In this document: in pieces, positions 15,397 through 23,076 of the stretch
Layout of the letters: the number at the start of each line of letters is the position of its first letter
Position numbering within the stretch: position 1 is the stretch's first letter
Program-made: the position numbers and the translations under genes
Notes under the pieces: generated by a model
What the model was told of the DNA's origin: nothing
What the model saw: the letters and a program-made list of their open reading frames with translations, nothing else
Databases searched by the model: none
Assembly (NCBI RefSeq): GCF_004348325.1
Contig: NZ_SMKF01000045.1
Coordinates: 1 to 35,162, forward strand
Direction of reading: 5' to 3'
Length of the DNA stretch: 35,162 nt
Origin: Micromonospora sp. KC213
GTDB lineage: Bacteria; Actinomycetota; Actinomycetes; Mycobacteriales; Micromonosporaceae

Positions 15397-16776
15397 ATGC
15401 CGTCGCGGCAGGACCAGCTCCACTCGTACCAGTTCACCGTCCAGCGGGCGGTCGCCGCGCTGGTCATGCGGGAGACCGACCCGGCGCAGTCCCCGTTTCG
15501 CCGGCTGGCCGGCGCCGGCGTCGCCAGCGTGCTGGTGGCGGCCATCGCGTTGGGGGGCTTCGCGCTCTACGGCCTGTTCGCCGGCGGCGGCAACAAGTGG
15601 CGCGACCCGGGCGCGGTGATCGTGGAGAAGGAGTCCGGTGCCCGGTTCGTCTACCGCGACGGCAAGCTGCATCCGGTACTCAACTACGCCTCGGCGCTGC
15701 TGATCATCGGCGCGGAGCGATCCTCGACGGTGCTGGTCTCCCGCCGTTCCATCGCCGGGGTGCCCCGTGGCTTGCCGTTGGGTATCGCCAACGCCCCGGA
15801 CTCACTGCCCGCGCGGGGGCGGCTCTCGACGGGTCCGTGGACGGTCTGTTCGGTCACACGGGCTCAGGCGGGCCGGTCGGTGCCCCGTTCGACGGTGCTG
15901 ATCGGCCGGGACGCCGACGGCGGACGGTCCACCGGCCAGGACGGGGTGCTGGTCCAGCACCCCGACGGTGGCCTGCACCTGATCTGGGGCAACCGCCGCC
16001 ACCTGCTGCGCGACACCAGCCGGGTGCTGGCGGCGCTGGCCACCACCCGGGAACGGGCGGTGCCGGTGGCGCCGGCGCTGCTCAACGCGCTGCCCGCCGG
16101 TGCCGACCTGGCCCCGCTGGCGCTGCCCGAGCTGGGACGGCACTCCACTGCGGTGCCCGGCGCGACGGTCGGCGACGTCTATCTGGTCAGTAACTCCGGC
16201 GGTGGCCGCCAGTACGCCGTCGTCCAACCCGCCGGTCTGGCCGGCATCACCGAACTCCAGGCGGCCCTGCTGATGGCCCGCACCGGCCAGGGCGAGCCCC
16301 AGCCGGTCACCCTCGGCCGGTTCGCTGCCCTGCCCAAGGTGCCGGACCTGGTCCCTGCCGGCCCGACCGCGCCGCCCGCGGTCCCGCCCCGCCTCACCGG
16401 GGCTGACGGTGGGCTCTGTGTCCGGGTCGCGGACGCCGGGGAGGTCGACGAGGTACGGGTGGGCGCGGACGTGCCCGACCTGGCCGGGCCGGTGTCCGGC
16501 CGCGGCGACGCGGGGGTGCCGGCCGACCACGTGGTGGTCGAGCCCGGTCGGGGAGCCGTCGTCGAGTCCGTCGCCGCGCCGGGCGCCACCGGTGGCGCGG
16601 TCTCCGTCGTCACCGACCTCGGCCGGCGGTACGTGCTCGCCGACGCCGAGGTGCTGCGGATGCTCGGCTACCGCGACGTGCGGCCGGTGCGGCTCCCCGC
16701 CGGCCTGGTCGATCTGGTGCCCGCCGGCAGCCCACTCGACCCCGCCGCAGCCCGGGCGGTCACCACCCCCGCCTGA
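15397..16776 (+). CDS. eccB: Type VII secretion protein EccB
   Basis: A 459-residue membrane-anchored protein. The N-terminus MPSRQDQLHSYQFTVQRAVA is the EccB hallmark; one membrane segment spans about 41-62 (ASVLVAAIALGGFALYGLF), followed by a large extracytoplasmic region of repeated beta segments with the family's LNYASALLI and RGLPLGIANAPDSLP motifs. EccB belongs to the ESX core complex with EccC, EccD and EccE. None of those, nor WXG100 proteins or mycosin, is encoded within 15 kb on either side, so this is an orphan copy. GGAAGGG precedes the start, and a -10 (TATCCT, 15362-15367) lies 29 nt upstream. Confidence 0.92.
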   Translation: MPSRQDQLHSYQFTVQRAVAALVMRETDPAQSPFRRLAGAGVASVLVAAIALGGFALYGLFAGGGNKWRDPGAVIVEKESGARFVYRDGKLHPVLNYASALLIIGAERSSTVLVSRRSIAGVPRGLPLGIANAPDSLPARGRLSTGPWTVCSVTRAQAGRSVPRSTVLIGRDADGGRSTGQDGVLVQHPDGGLHLIWGNRRHLLRDTSRVLAALATTRERAVPVAPALLNALPAGADLAPLALPELGRHSTAVPGATVGDVYLVSNSGGGRQYAVVQPAGLAGITELQAALLMARTGQGEPQPVTLGRFAALPKVPDLVPAGPTAPPAVPPRLTGADGGLCVRVADAGEVDEVRVGADVPDLAGPVSGRGDAGVPADHVVVEPGRGAVVESVAAPGATGGAVSVVTDLGRRYVLADAEVLRMLGYRDVRPVRLPAGLVDLVPAGSPLDPAAARAVTTPA

Positions 16777-16812
16777 GCGGTTTGCCGCCGGTGCGGCCGG
16801 GTACCCGCCCGC

Positions 16813-17223
16813 GTGCGGTTTCCCCTCTTCGTCGACGCGGTGGCCCGTCGGGCGCAGTTGCGCCCCGAGCAGGCAGCGGCGATCTCCCGGGCCGTGTTGC
16901 GCACGGTGGCCGAGCGGGTCCAGACCGGCGAGGCCGACGACCTGGCCGCGCAGCTACCCGACGAGCTGAGCGCTTACCTCGACGAGTCGACGGGCCCGAC
17001 CGGGGTCGCGCGGGCCGGCACGTTCGGGCCGGTGGAGTTCCTGCGTCGGGTGGCCGATCGGGCCGGGGTGGAGCCGGCGACCGCCCAGGTCGGCGTCCGG
17101 GCCGTCTTCGCCACGCTGCGGGAGGCGGTGACGGTCGGCGAGTTCGAGGACCTGATGTCCCAGTTGCCGGGTCGCCTGACCCGGGGGATCGAGCCCCCGG
17201 AGCCGGGGCCGCGCGACGGGTGA
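16813..17223 (+). CDS. DUF2267 domain protein (first of three)
   Basis: A 136-residue protein from GTG 16813. It has two related halves of about 60 residues: FVDAVARRAQLRPEQAAAIS with ERVQTGEADDLAAQLP, then EFLRRVADRAGVEPATAQVG with EAVTVGEFEDLMSQLP. This is the DUF2267 pattern. Function of the family is unknown. No RBS is seen; TACCCG 5 nt upstream of the start may be a weak -10 of a leaderless transcript. The same domain occurs at 27564 and 33685. It follows eccB by 36 nt and could be co-transcribed. Confidence 0.8.
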   Translation: MRFPLFVDAVARRAQLRPEQAAAISRAVLRTVAERVQTGEADDLAAQLPDELSAYLDESTGPTGVARAGTFGPVEFLRRVADRAGVEPATAQVGVRAVFATLREAVTVGEFEDLMSQLPGRLTRGIEPPEPGPRDG

Positions 17224-17248
17224 GCCCGTCCGCGGCCCGCCGGTCCTC

Positions 17249-18487
17249 TCACACCTGCGGCGGGTCCGCCAGGTCGGTCGCCGCCGGCTCCTGCGGGTCG
17301 GCCACCCAGGCGGAGAAGACCGGCACGCCGTGCCAGGGGCCCGTCCCGCCCCGCCGGTCGACGGCCACCGCCACCACCGCGTACGGGTGGCCGAAGCGCA
17401 GCTCGGCGATCCGGGCCACCCCCGGTGGGGGCAGGCTCATCAGTGCGAACGCCCCGCTGACCGCGGCTGCCTCGAAGCCGTACCGGCCGTAGCGGGCCAT
17501 CGCCGCCTGCCGTACCTCGACGCCCAGATCCGCCGTACCGAGCAGCCCACCCAAGCCGCGGGCCACGGCCGGGAAACCGAGCGCCGTGGCGGTCAGGTCG
17601 TGTTCGTCCGACGCCGACCAGCAGGGCAGGACGGCCTGGTGCCGCTCCTCGCGGCCGTCGGGGGCGAACGTGTGCACCGGCTCCTCCCGCAGCGACCACG
17701 CCGGTCCGTCGCCGAGTGGCAGGTCGAACAGGTTGCGGCGGTCCGCCGGCGCGGCGTCGTCGACCGCGCCGGCGGCCACCTCGTACGCGGCGGCGAGCAC
17801 GGCGGCCGGGCGGACCGCCGGATCGGCGGCCACCGAGACCACCACCAGCCCTGCGTCGTCGCTCGCCACCGCTGGCGCGGCGTGCACCGCGACGTCCCCC
17901 GCCGGACCGGTCGACGAGATCCAGGCCCGGTGCCCGTGCTCCGGGGCCCGCAGCACCTGGCCGAGTCGTTGCGCCCACGGGCTGGTCGGGCCCAGCGCCC
18001 GGCCGGGGGCGAGGTGGAACGGCTCGGCCCAGGAGATCCGGGTGGCGAGGGCGCTGGCCAGGGCCAGCAGCACCCGTGGCGTGACGGTCAGCGGGAACCG
18101 GTCGATCAGGCCCAGGCTGTGTTCCCGCGCCCAGGCGTCCAGGCCGGCCTGGTCCGGCAGCGGCCCGGTGGCCGTGCTCCGGGGCAGCGTGGCCCGCCAG
18201 GCGGCCAGCGGCGGCGGGTCGTACCCCGTGCGGTGCCAGACCGCGGTGGCCGACGGCACCAGTGGGTGCGGTGTGTCCACCAGCGCGGCGGCCAGACCGG
18301 CGGCGGTGGTCGCGTCGAGGCCGAGGGCGTCGTCCAGTTCGGCGCGGGCTCCGCCGGTGGTGGCCGGGGCGGCCAGCGCGAGCAGCAGCCACGCGCCGAG
18401 CGGGGAGGCCACGTGGTGTCGGTCGCCGACACCGGCGTGCAGCCGGGCGGCGTAGCGGGCCAACGGGGTGTGCAGGGTCGTCGTCAT
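17249..18487 (-). CDS. Serpin-like protein
   Basis: A 412-residue protein resembling bacterial serpins (serine protease inhibitors). The core starts with ARYAARLHAGVGDRHHVASP-type helix A and SPLG; later, RYGFEAAAVSGAFALM resembles the hinge of a reactive-centre loop, and PVFSAWVADP matches the conserved end strand (PFLF-G-V-P pattern). No export signal is present, so it would be cytoplasmic. The hinge has a Gly-Phe instead of the usual Glu-Gly, so inhibition is uncertain. ATG 18487 is used; a GTG at 18496 is an alternative. It converges with the DUF2267 gene and is divergent from the PemK-like gene. Confidence 0.7.
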   Translation of the reverse strand: MTTTLHTPLARYAARLHAGVGDRHHVASPLGAWLLLALAAPATTGGARAELDDALGLDATTAAGLAAALVDTPHPLVPSATAVWHRTGYDPPPLAAWRATLPRSTATGPLPDQAGLDAWAREHSLGLIDRFPLTVTPRVLLALASALATRISWAEPFHLAPGRALGPTSPWAQRLGQVLRAPEHGHRAWISSTGPAGDVAVHAAPAVASDDAGLVVVSVAADPAVRPAAVLAAAYEVAAGAVDDAAPADRRNLFDLPLGDGPAWSLREEPVHTFAPDGREERHQAVLPCWSASDEHDLTATALGFPAVARGLGGLLGTADLGVEVRQAAMARYGRYGFEAAAVSGAFALMSLPPPGVARIAELRFGHPYAVVAVAVDRRGGTGPWHGVPVFSAWVADPQEPAATDLADPPQV

Positions 18488-18531
18488 GTCCTCCACTGTG
18501 CCCACCCTCGCCGTCGCGGTCACCGGCGGGC

Positions 18532-18537
18532 TAGGCT
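18532..18537 (+). promoter_or_regulatory. -10 box of the PemK-like gene, probably leaderless
   Basis: TAGGCT lies 7 nt before the GTG start and no RBS is present, so transcription would begin at or next to the start codon. Confidence 0.5.
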
Positions 18538-18544
18538 GCCCGCC

Positions 18545-19027
18545 GTGGCAGGTCTGTTCAGGAACGTGGCCGCTCGCCTGGGTCAGGTGACCGGAAGGGT
18601 GGTGCCGCCGGGCACGATTCCGGCGCAGGTGGCCCGGCGTCGCCAGGTGAGCGCGTTGCAGCGCCGGGAGCTGACGTACGCCCCGGAGCTGGACGGTCAG
18701 GCCGATCCCGGTGAGATCGTCTGGACCTGGGTGCCCTACGAGGACGACCCCCGGCAGGGCAAGGATCGCCCGGTGTTGGTGGTGGGCCGGCACAGCCGAA
18801 CCCTGTTCGGCCTGATGCTGTCCAGTCAGGGTGAGCGCGACGGCCAGCGGCACTGGCTGGCGCTCGGCCCGGGGGAGTGGGACCGGGACAGCCGTCCCAG
18901 CTGGGTGCGCCTGGATCGGGTGCTCACCATGCGTGAGGACAGCATCCGGCGCGAGGGCGCGGTGCTGGACCGGGGCCGGTTCGACCGGGTCGGGCAGGCG
19001 CTGCGCGCCGGCTACGGCTGGCGCTGA
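18545..19027 (+). CDS. PemK/MazF-family protein without an adjacent antitoxin
   Basis: A 160-residue protein. The C-terminal two thirds has the PemK-fold pattern: GEIVWTWVPYEDDPRQGKDR, then PVLVVGRH, LFGLMLSSQ, WVRLDRVLTMRE and a final helix. MazF-like toxins cleave RNA at short sites, and the conserved beta-strand start (G-D/E-I-V) and RPVLVV are present. The extra N-terminal 45 residues are basic (RRRQVSALQRREL). There is no small antitoxin gene on either side: upstream is a divergent serpin-like gene, downstream a convergent GGDEF gene. It may be a domesticated, non-toxic member. Confidence 0.78.
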   Translation: MAGLFRNVAARLGQVTGRVVPPGTIPAQVARRRQVSALQRRELTYAPELDGQADPGEIVWTWVPYEDDPRQGKDRPVLVVGRHSRTLFGLMLSSQGERDGQRHWLALGPGEWDRDSRPSWVRLDRVLTMREDSIRREGAVLDRGRFDRVGQALRAGYGWR

Positions 19028-19044
19028 CCCGTCCGTACCGCAGG

Positions 19045-19695
19045 TCAGCACTCGGCCAGGCGTGCGGTTTCGGTGAGTTGTCGGGGGACCCGGCGACCGG
19101 CGACGCCCTTCGCCCGGTACATGGCGGCGTCGGCGGCGCTGAGCGCCTCGGCGAGCTGGCTGGGTCCGGTGACCGGGGCCAGGCCGACCGAGGCGGTGAC
19201 CCGCAGGCTGCGCCCGCCCAGCGGGATCGGCGCGGCCATCGCCTCGCAGAGCCGTCGGGTGGCGTGGTCGATCCAGCGTCGGTCGACGGTGGGTGTGGCC
19301 AGTAGCCCGGCGAACTCGTCCCCGCCGAGGCGGGCGACGAGGTTGTCCCCGGCGAACGCGGTCAGTCGCTGAGCGACGCAGACCAGTACCTGGTCACCGG
19401 CGGCGTGGCCGTACCGGTCGTTGACCTGCTTGAAGTCGTTGAGGTCGATTACCACGGCGATCAGCGGTTGCCCGCCCGCGTCGGTGAGCAGGGCCGCCGC
19501 GATGCGGTAGAAGGCCCGGCGGTTGGGCAGCCCGGTGAGGGGGTCGTGGCTGGCGGCGTGCCGCTCCGCCGCGAGTTCGGCCTGCAGGTGGGCGATCTCG
19601 GCCTCCGCGCGCAGGGCGCGGCGGCGCAGCTGCCACAGGGACACCAGCGCACCCGCCGCGGAGATGCCGGAAGCGACACTCAACGGATCCGGCAC
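19045..19695 (-). CDS. GGDEF-domain diguanylate cyclase
   Basis: A 216-residue protein from GTG 19695, set by GGAGG 4 nt upstream. A short hydrophobic N-terminus (7-22), perhaps one membrane anchor, leads into a coiled-coil linker (LRAEAEIAHLQAELAAERH), then the GGDEF domain with DPLTGLPNRRAFY, DLNDFKQVND and an intact GGDEF (124-128). It should make cyclic di-GMP from two GTP. The product-inhibition site RxxD is absent: FAGD occupies that place. No sensor domain is present. It converges with the PemK-like gene, 17 nt between stops. Confidence 0.88.
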   Translation of the reverse strand: MPDPLSVASGISAAGALVSLWQLRRRALRAEAEIAHLQAELAAERHAASHDPLTGLPNRRAFYRIAAALLTDAGGQPLIAVVIDLNDFKQVNDRYGHAAGDQVLVCVAQRLTAFAGDNLVARLGGDEFAGLLATPTVDRRWIDHATRRLCEAMAAPIPLGGRSLRVTASVGLAPVTGPSQLAEALSAADAAMYRAKGVAGRRVPRQLTETARLAEC

Positions 19696-19965
19696 GAGAC
19701 CTCCCTCGCGGCGTCGGCGCACAGCCGGACGGTGTCGGCCCTCGCACGCGGCGCCGGGCCGTCGGTTCTCCTGATGGCTACCGGGTGAGGTAACCGTGAG
19801 TGAGCGGGTGGGTACCGCGCACACGTGGGTTATCATGCTCGCTGTCCGATGCAGATGCAATAGCAGATGCACGTGCAGCACAGTCCTTCCGGTGCCGCGC
19901 CCCTCCCGCCGCCGCCCTGTCCACCCGCGACACCGGAAGCCCTTCACCGCACAGAAAGACCGCGC
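19696..19965. promoter_or_regulatory. Promoter region of the DUF397 gene with GATGCA repeats
   Basis: This 270-nt stretch has no supported gene. It contains a -10-like TATCAT (19831-19836), then GATGCA three times (19848, 19854, 19866) and a related GTGCA, in an AT-richer patch (19845-19880). Repeats just downstream of the predicted start site could be an operator for the nearby DUF5753 regulator. An ATG at 19867 opens an in-frame extension of the DUF397 gene, but it would run through a Pro-rich nonconserved stretch. Confidence 0.4.
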
Positions 19966-20205
19966 ATGCAGCAGCCTGAGAACGGCGTACCGGTCACCCA
20001 GCTCCCGCCGCTGCGGTGGCAGAAGAGCCGGCGGAGCAACCCCAGCGGCAACTGCGTGGAGCTGGCCGAGCTCCCGGGCGGGGCCGGGATCGCGGTGCGC
20101 AACTCGCGCCACCCGGAGGGGCCGGCGCTGATCTACACGGTGGACGAGATCGCGGCCTTCGTGCTCGGCGCCCGCGACGGGGACTTCGACAACCTCATCG
20201 GCTGA
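19966..20205 (+). CDS. DUF397 domain protein
   Basis: A 79-residue protein. The conserved DUF397 core is RWQKSRRSNPSGNCVELAEL, then GGAGIAVRNSRHPEGPALIYT and VDEIAAFVLGARDGDFD. Such proteins are paired with DUF5753 helix-turn-helix regulators in actinobacteria (the WhiJ-like and Scr1 families) and act with them in development or as antitoxin-like partners. The partner gene starts 134 nt downstream on the same strand. ATG 19966 is preferred since it begins just before the conserved part; the RBS is weak. Confidence 0.88.
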   Translation: MQQPENGVPVTQLPPLRWQKSRRSNPSGNCVELAELPGGAGIAVRNSRHPEGPALIYTVDEIAAFVLGARDGDFDNLIG

Positions 20206-20339
20206 CCCCGGTCGGTCTCCCCGCCGGCCGAATCGTCCGCCAGTGCGGTACACCTCACGGTCGGCCCATGGCATGCTTACACGTCGGCCGGGTCCGGGGG
20301 TGGTCGACGGACGTAGGCTGCGCAGGCGGAGGGCGGCAC

Positions 20340-21218
20340 GTGACGATGGCTATCGCGGATGGAGGTCCCGCCACCGGGCCCACCGTGCTCCGCATGCTGC
20401 TCGGGGCCCAACTGCGCCGGTTGCGCGAGGCCAGCGGAGTGACCCGGGAGGGCGCCGGCTGGGAGATCCGCGCCTCCGAATCCAAGATCAGCCGAATGGA
20501 GCTGGGCCGGGTCGGCTTCAAGGAGCGCGACGTCGCCGATCTGCTCACCCTCTACGGGGTCACCGCCCCCGAGGAACGGGAGGCGATGCTCAAGCTCGCC
20601 CGGGAGGCCAACAGTCCCGGCTGGTGGCACCGCTACGGCGACGTGCTGCCCGGGTGGTTCCAGTCGTACCTGGGCCTGGAGGCGGCAGCCTCGCTGATCC
20701 GCACCTACGAGGTGCAGTTCGTCCCCGGGCTGCTGCAAACCGCAGACTACGCGCGGGCCGTGGTCCTGCTCGGCCACGGGCACGCCTCGACCGAGGAGGT
20801 CGACCGCCGGGTCGAGCTACGGCTGCGCCGCCAGGAGCTGCTGCGCCGGGAGCAGCCGCCGCAGCTGTGGGCGGTGGTGGACGAGGCGGTCCTGCGCCGC
20901 CCGATCGGAGGGCTGGAGGTGATGCGCGGGCAACTGGACGCCCTCATCGAGGCGACCCGGGCCGCACACGTACGGCTGCAGGTCGTCCCGTTCGCCGCCG
21001 GCGGACACGCCGCGGCCGGAGGCGCCTTCACCATCCTGCGCTTCGGCGACGACGACCTGCCCGACATCGTCTACATCGAGCAGCTCACCAGCGCCATCTA
21101 CCTCGACAAGCGGGAAGACCTCGACTACTACGCGGTGGCGATGGAACGGCTCTGTGTGGAGGCCGAGCCACCGGAGCGTACGCCGGAGATCCTGGCCCGG
21201 TTGCGCGACGAGCTGTAG
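20340..21218 (+). CDS. Scr1/WhiJ-type XRE regulator with DUF5753 domain
   Basis: A 292-residue protein from GTG 20340, chosen because GGAGGG lies 6 nt upstream (ATG 20346 is close behind). The N-terminal XRE helix-turn-helix spans about 18-75 (QLRRLREASGVTREGAGWEI, ESKISRMELGR). The DUF5753 sensor part covers about 105-285 and includes the family motifs PGLLQTADYARAV, RRQELLRRE, DEAVLRRPIGG, DLPDIVYIEQL. The DUF397 gene just upstream is the expected partner. These pairs act as developmental or stress regulators; the target is not visible. Confidence 0.9.
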   Translation: MTMAIADGGPATGPTVLRMLLGAQLRRLREASGVTREGAGWEIRASESKISRMELGRVGFKERDVADLLTLYGVTAPEEREAMLKLAREANSPGWWHRYGDVLPGWFQSYLGLEAAASLIRTYEVQFVPGLLQTADYARAVVLLGHGHASTEEVDRRVELRLRRQELLRREQPPQLWAVVDEAVLRRPIGGLEVMRGQLDALIEATRAAHVRLQVVPFAAGGHAAAGGAFTILRFGDDDLPDIVYIEQLTSAIYLDKREDLDYYAVAMERLCVEAEPPERTPEILARLRDEL

Positions 21219-21225
21219 CCGGGAA

Positions 21226-21867
21226 TCAACCTCGCCCGACCCGCGCCACCAGGGCCGCCGCCCGGGCCAGGGTATCCGGGCCGTGCGGCCCCGTCCTGGC
21301 CCGCAGGGCGACCGCCTCGTCCAGCAGGCCGGCCGTGCCGACCTCGGCCAGGAAGTCGGCCAGCAGTTGCTCCGCCGTCGCGGCCAACGGCTCGCCCGGA
21401 TCGGTGGCGACCTCCGCGAGGATCAGCGCCGTGGTCGTGGTGTCCAGCTCCGGCGGGCCCTCGGCGGTGTTGCGCCAGTCGATGACGACCGGGGCGTCCT
21501 CGGTGAGCAGGATGTTGCCCGGGTGCAGGTCGAGGTGCAGCACCCGGTCGGCCGGGTCGTCAGAGAGCCGGGCCGGCAGGGTGTGCAGCCGCCGGTGCAG
21601 GTCGGCCAGGACGTCGGCGCAGGTGCGTACGTCGATGTCCCCGTCGCGCAGAGCCTCGGTCAGGGTGGGGCCGGACAGCCGGGTCAGCTCCAGCTCACAG
21701 CCCTCGGCCCGCCACACCTCGGGCACCGGGTACCCGAGGCGGTGCAGGTATCGCATCACGTCCGCCTCGGGCCGTACGTCCCCGCCGGCGCGATAGCGGC
21801 GCAGCACCCGGTGGGCGTCGAGGGCGTAGACGTCGGCGTCCCGTCCGGAGGCGAGCGGCACCGTCAC
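21226..21867 (-). CDS. APH-family phosphotransferase (kinase)
   Basis: A 213-residue protein, shorter than typical aminoglycoside phosphotransferases (about 260-300). It has the Brenner motif HLDLHPGNIL (H111, D113, H115, N118) and the metal-binding VVIDW (D130), plus an N-terminal strand with RYR (VLRRYR) where the ATP lysine is expected. It likely phosphorylates a small molecule; the name does not imply antibiotic resistance. It starts with GTG 21867, preceded by a leaderless-type -10 (21874-21879). Its stop is 7 nt from that of the convergent DUF5753 gene. Confidence 0.85.
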   Translation of the reverse strand: MTVPLASGRDADVYALDAHRVLRRYRAGGDVRPEADVMRYLHRLGYPVPEVWRAEGCELELTRLSGPTLTEALRDGDIDVRTCADVLADLHRRLHTLPARLSDDPADRVLHLDLHPGNILLTEDAPVVIDWRNTAEGPPELDTTTTALILAEVATDPGEPLAATAEQLLADFLAEVGTAGLLDEAVALRARTGPHGPDTLARAAALVARVGRG

Positions 21868-21873
21868 CGGTCC

Positions 21874-21879
21874 ACCGTA
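21874..21879 (-). promoter_or_regulatory. -10 box of the APH-family gene, leaderless
   Basis: On the minus strand TACGGT is followed by exactly 6 nt and then the GTG start codon. This places the transcription start on the start codon. Confidence 0.5.
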
Positions 21880-22159
21880 TGCCCCAGCCGGGCCGCCGCG
21901 CTGCCCCGCCCACCCCGGCGGCGGAAAATGCGGTCAACCCAGCGGGGTCGGACGACCTCGCCGGGCTCCGCGTCGGTCCGTACCACCGGCGTGCCGTCCG
22001 GCCGCCACCCGCCGCGACCGCCGGCGGTACGCGGACAGCGGCGGCCCGGGGCCGTCGGGACGCAGGCCGGTGGACGACGGCCGGGGTCAGTGACGTGCGC
22101 AGGGCGCCATTGCTGTGTCGCGGTGGGACACGGCCGTGGTCGAAGGGCGCCGTGCCCCG
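21880..22159. other. Non-coding gap between the APH-family gene and dedA
   Basis: This 280-nt stretch has no ORF with an RBS or coding character. Seen are the palindrome CACGGCCGTG (22129-22138) and two copies of AGGGCGCC (near 22101 and 22143). These may be regulatory for dedA, but nothing firm can be said. Confidence 0.3.
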
Positions 22160-22165
22160 TAGTTT
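22160..22165 (+). promoter_or_regulatory. -10 box of dedA, leaderless
   Basis: TAGTTT is followed by exactly 6 nt and the ATG. There is no RBS upstream of dedA, which supports leaderless transcription. Confidence 0.6.
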
Positions 22166-22171
22166 TGTCGC

Positions 22172-22957
22172 ATGATCCCCACCCCTCCGGCGCTCAGCCC
22201 CACCATGGTCCTGTCCGCTTCCGCACCGCCCACCGACGGGCCGGTCGGCTGGGTCACCGGTCTGGTGGAACGGCTCGGTGGACCCGGCGCGGGGCTGGCC
22301 GTGGCACTCGAGAACCTCTTCCCGCCGATCCCCAGTGAGGTGATCCTCCCACTGGCCGGGTTCACCGCCGCCCAGGGTCGGATCAGCCTGATCGGGGCGA
22401 TCCTGTGGACCACCCTCGGTTCGGTGGTCGGCGCCTGGGCACTGTACGGCATCGGCGCGGCCCTGGGCCGGGACCGGATGCGGGCCGTGGTGGCCCGACT
22501 GCCGCTGGTGAAGCTCAGCGACGTCGACCGGACCGAGGCGTGGTTTCTGCGGCACGGCGTGAAGGCGGTGTTCTTCGGGCGGATGATTCCGATCTTCCGC
22601 AGCCTCATCTCGATCCCGGCGGGGGTGGAGCGGATGCCGATCGGGACGTTCCTGCTGTACACCACGCTGGGCAGCCTGATCTGGAACACCACCTTCGTGC
22701 TGGCCGGATACCTGCTCGGCGACAACTGGCACCTGGTCGAGGCGTACGCCGGCTCCTTCCAGCGGGTGGTGATCGTCGTCTGTGCGGTCGCTGCCGGCTG
22801 GTTCGTGGTCTCCCGGATACGCCGGGCCCGGCAGGCCCGCTCCACCACCCCGCAATCCGGGACGGACCAGGTGTATCGCGGGGTGGTGCCGGTGGAGACG
22901 GACCAGCCCGGTCGGGGGACGGTCTACCGGACCTCCTCGTGGTCCGGTGGCGACTGA
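22172..22957 (+). CDS. DedA family membrane protein
   Basis: A 261-residue membrane protein. The DedA/VTT (SNARE-associated) domain spans about 35-205: AVALENLFPPIPSEVILPLA with the conserved Glu-Asn-hydrophobic-Pro-PIP-E signature, ILWTTLGSVVGAWALYGIG, FFGRMIPIFRSLISIPAGVE (the conserved R-x-x-P...R motif), and a final membrane helix (VVIVVCAVAAGWFVVS). Family members help flip polyprenyl or phospholipids and maintain membrane potential. The hydrophilic 45-residue tail is not conserved in the family as I know it. The upstream region lacks an RBS; the -10 is 6 nt before the ATG. Confidence 0.92.
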   Translation: MIPTPPALSPTMVLSASAPPTDGPVGWVTGLVERLGGPGAGLAVALENLFPPIPSEVILPLAGFTAAQGRISLIGAILWTTLGSVVGAWALYGIGAALGRDRMRAVVARLPLVKLSDVDRTEAWFLRHGVKAVFFGRMIPIFRSLISIPAGVERMPIGTFLLYTTLGSLIWNTTFVLAGYLLGDNWHLVEAYAGSFQRVVIVVCAVAAGWFVVSRIRRARQARSTTPQSGTDQVYRGVVPVETDQPGRGTVYRTSSWSGGD

Positions 22958-23064
22958 CCGTCCGCGTCCGCGCGACGATCGGGGTGCCCGACCGTCCATC
23001 GTGGTCTCCACCGTGGTCGTTCGTGGCGGTCGATCCCGTTGCCGCGGCGGGTCGTCGCCGTCCG

Positions 23065-23070
23065 TACAGT
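23065..23070 (+). promoter_or_regulatory. -10 box of the AHSA1-CBM2 fusion gene, leaderless
   Basis: TACAGT is followed by exactly 6 nt (TTCGCC) and ATG 23077, with no RBS. Confidence 0.6.
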
Positions 23071-23076
23071 TTCGCC

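Noticed and set aside
17330..18544. Upstream extension of the PemK-like frame across the serpin-like gene
   Set aside because: Antisense to the serpin-like gene, low-complexity; GTG 18545 with a near -10 box explains the real start.
18545..19027. Complete toxin-antitoxin pair
   Set aside because: No antitoxin-like gene is adjacent on the same strand; only the PemK-like protein is present.
21879..22175. Plus-strand ORF of 98 codons before dedA
   Set aside because: No RBS, Ala/Arg/Pro-rich composition, overlaps the dedA promoter and start.
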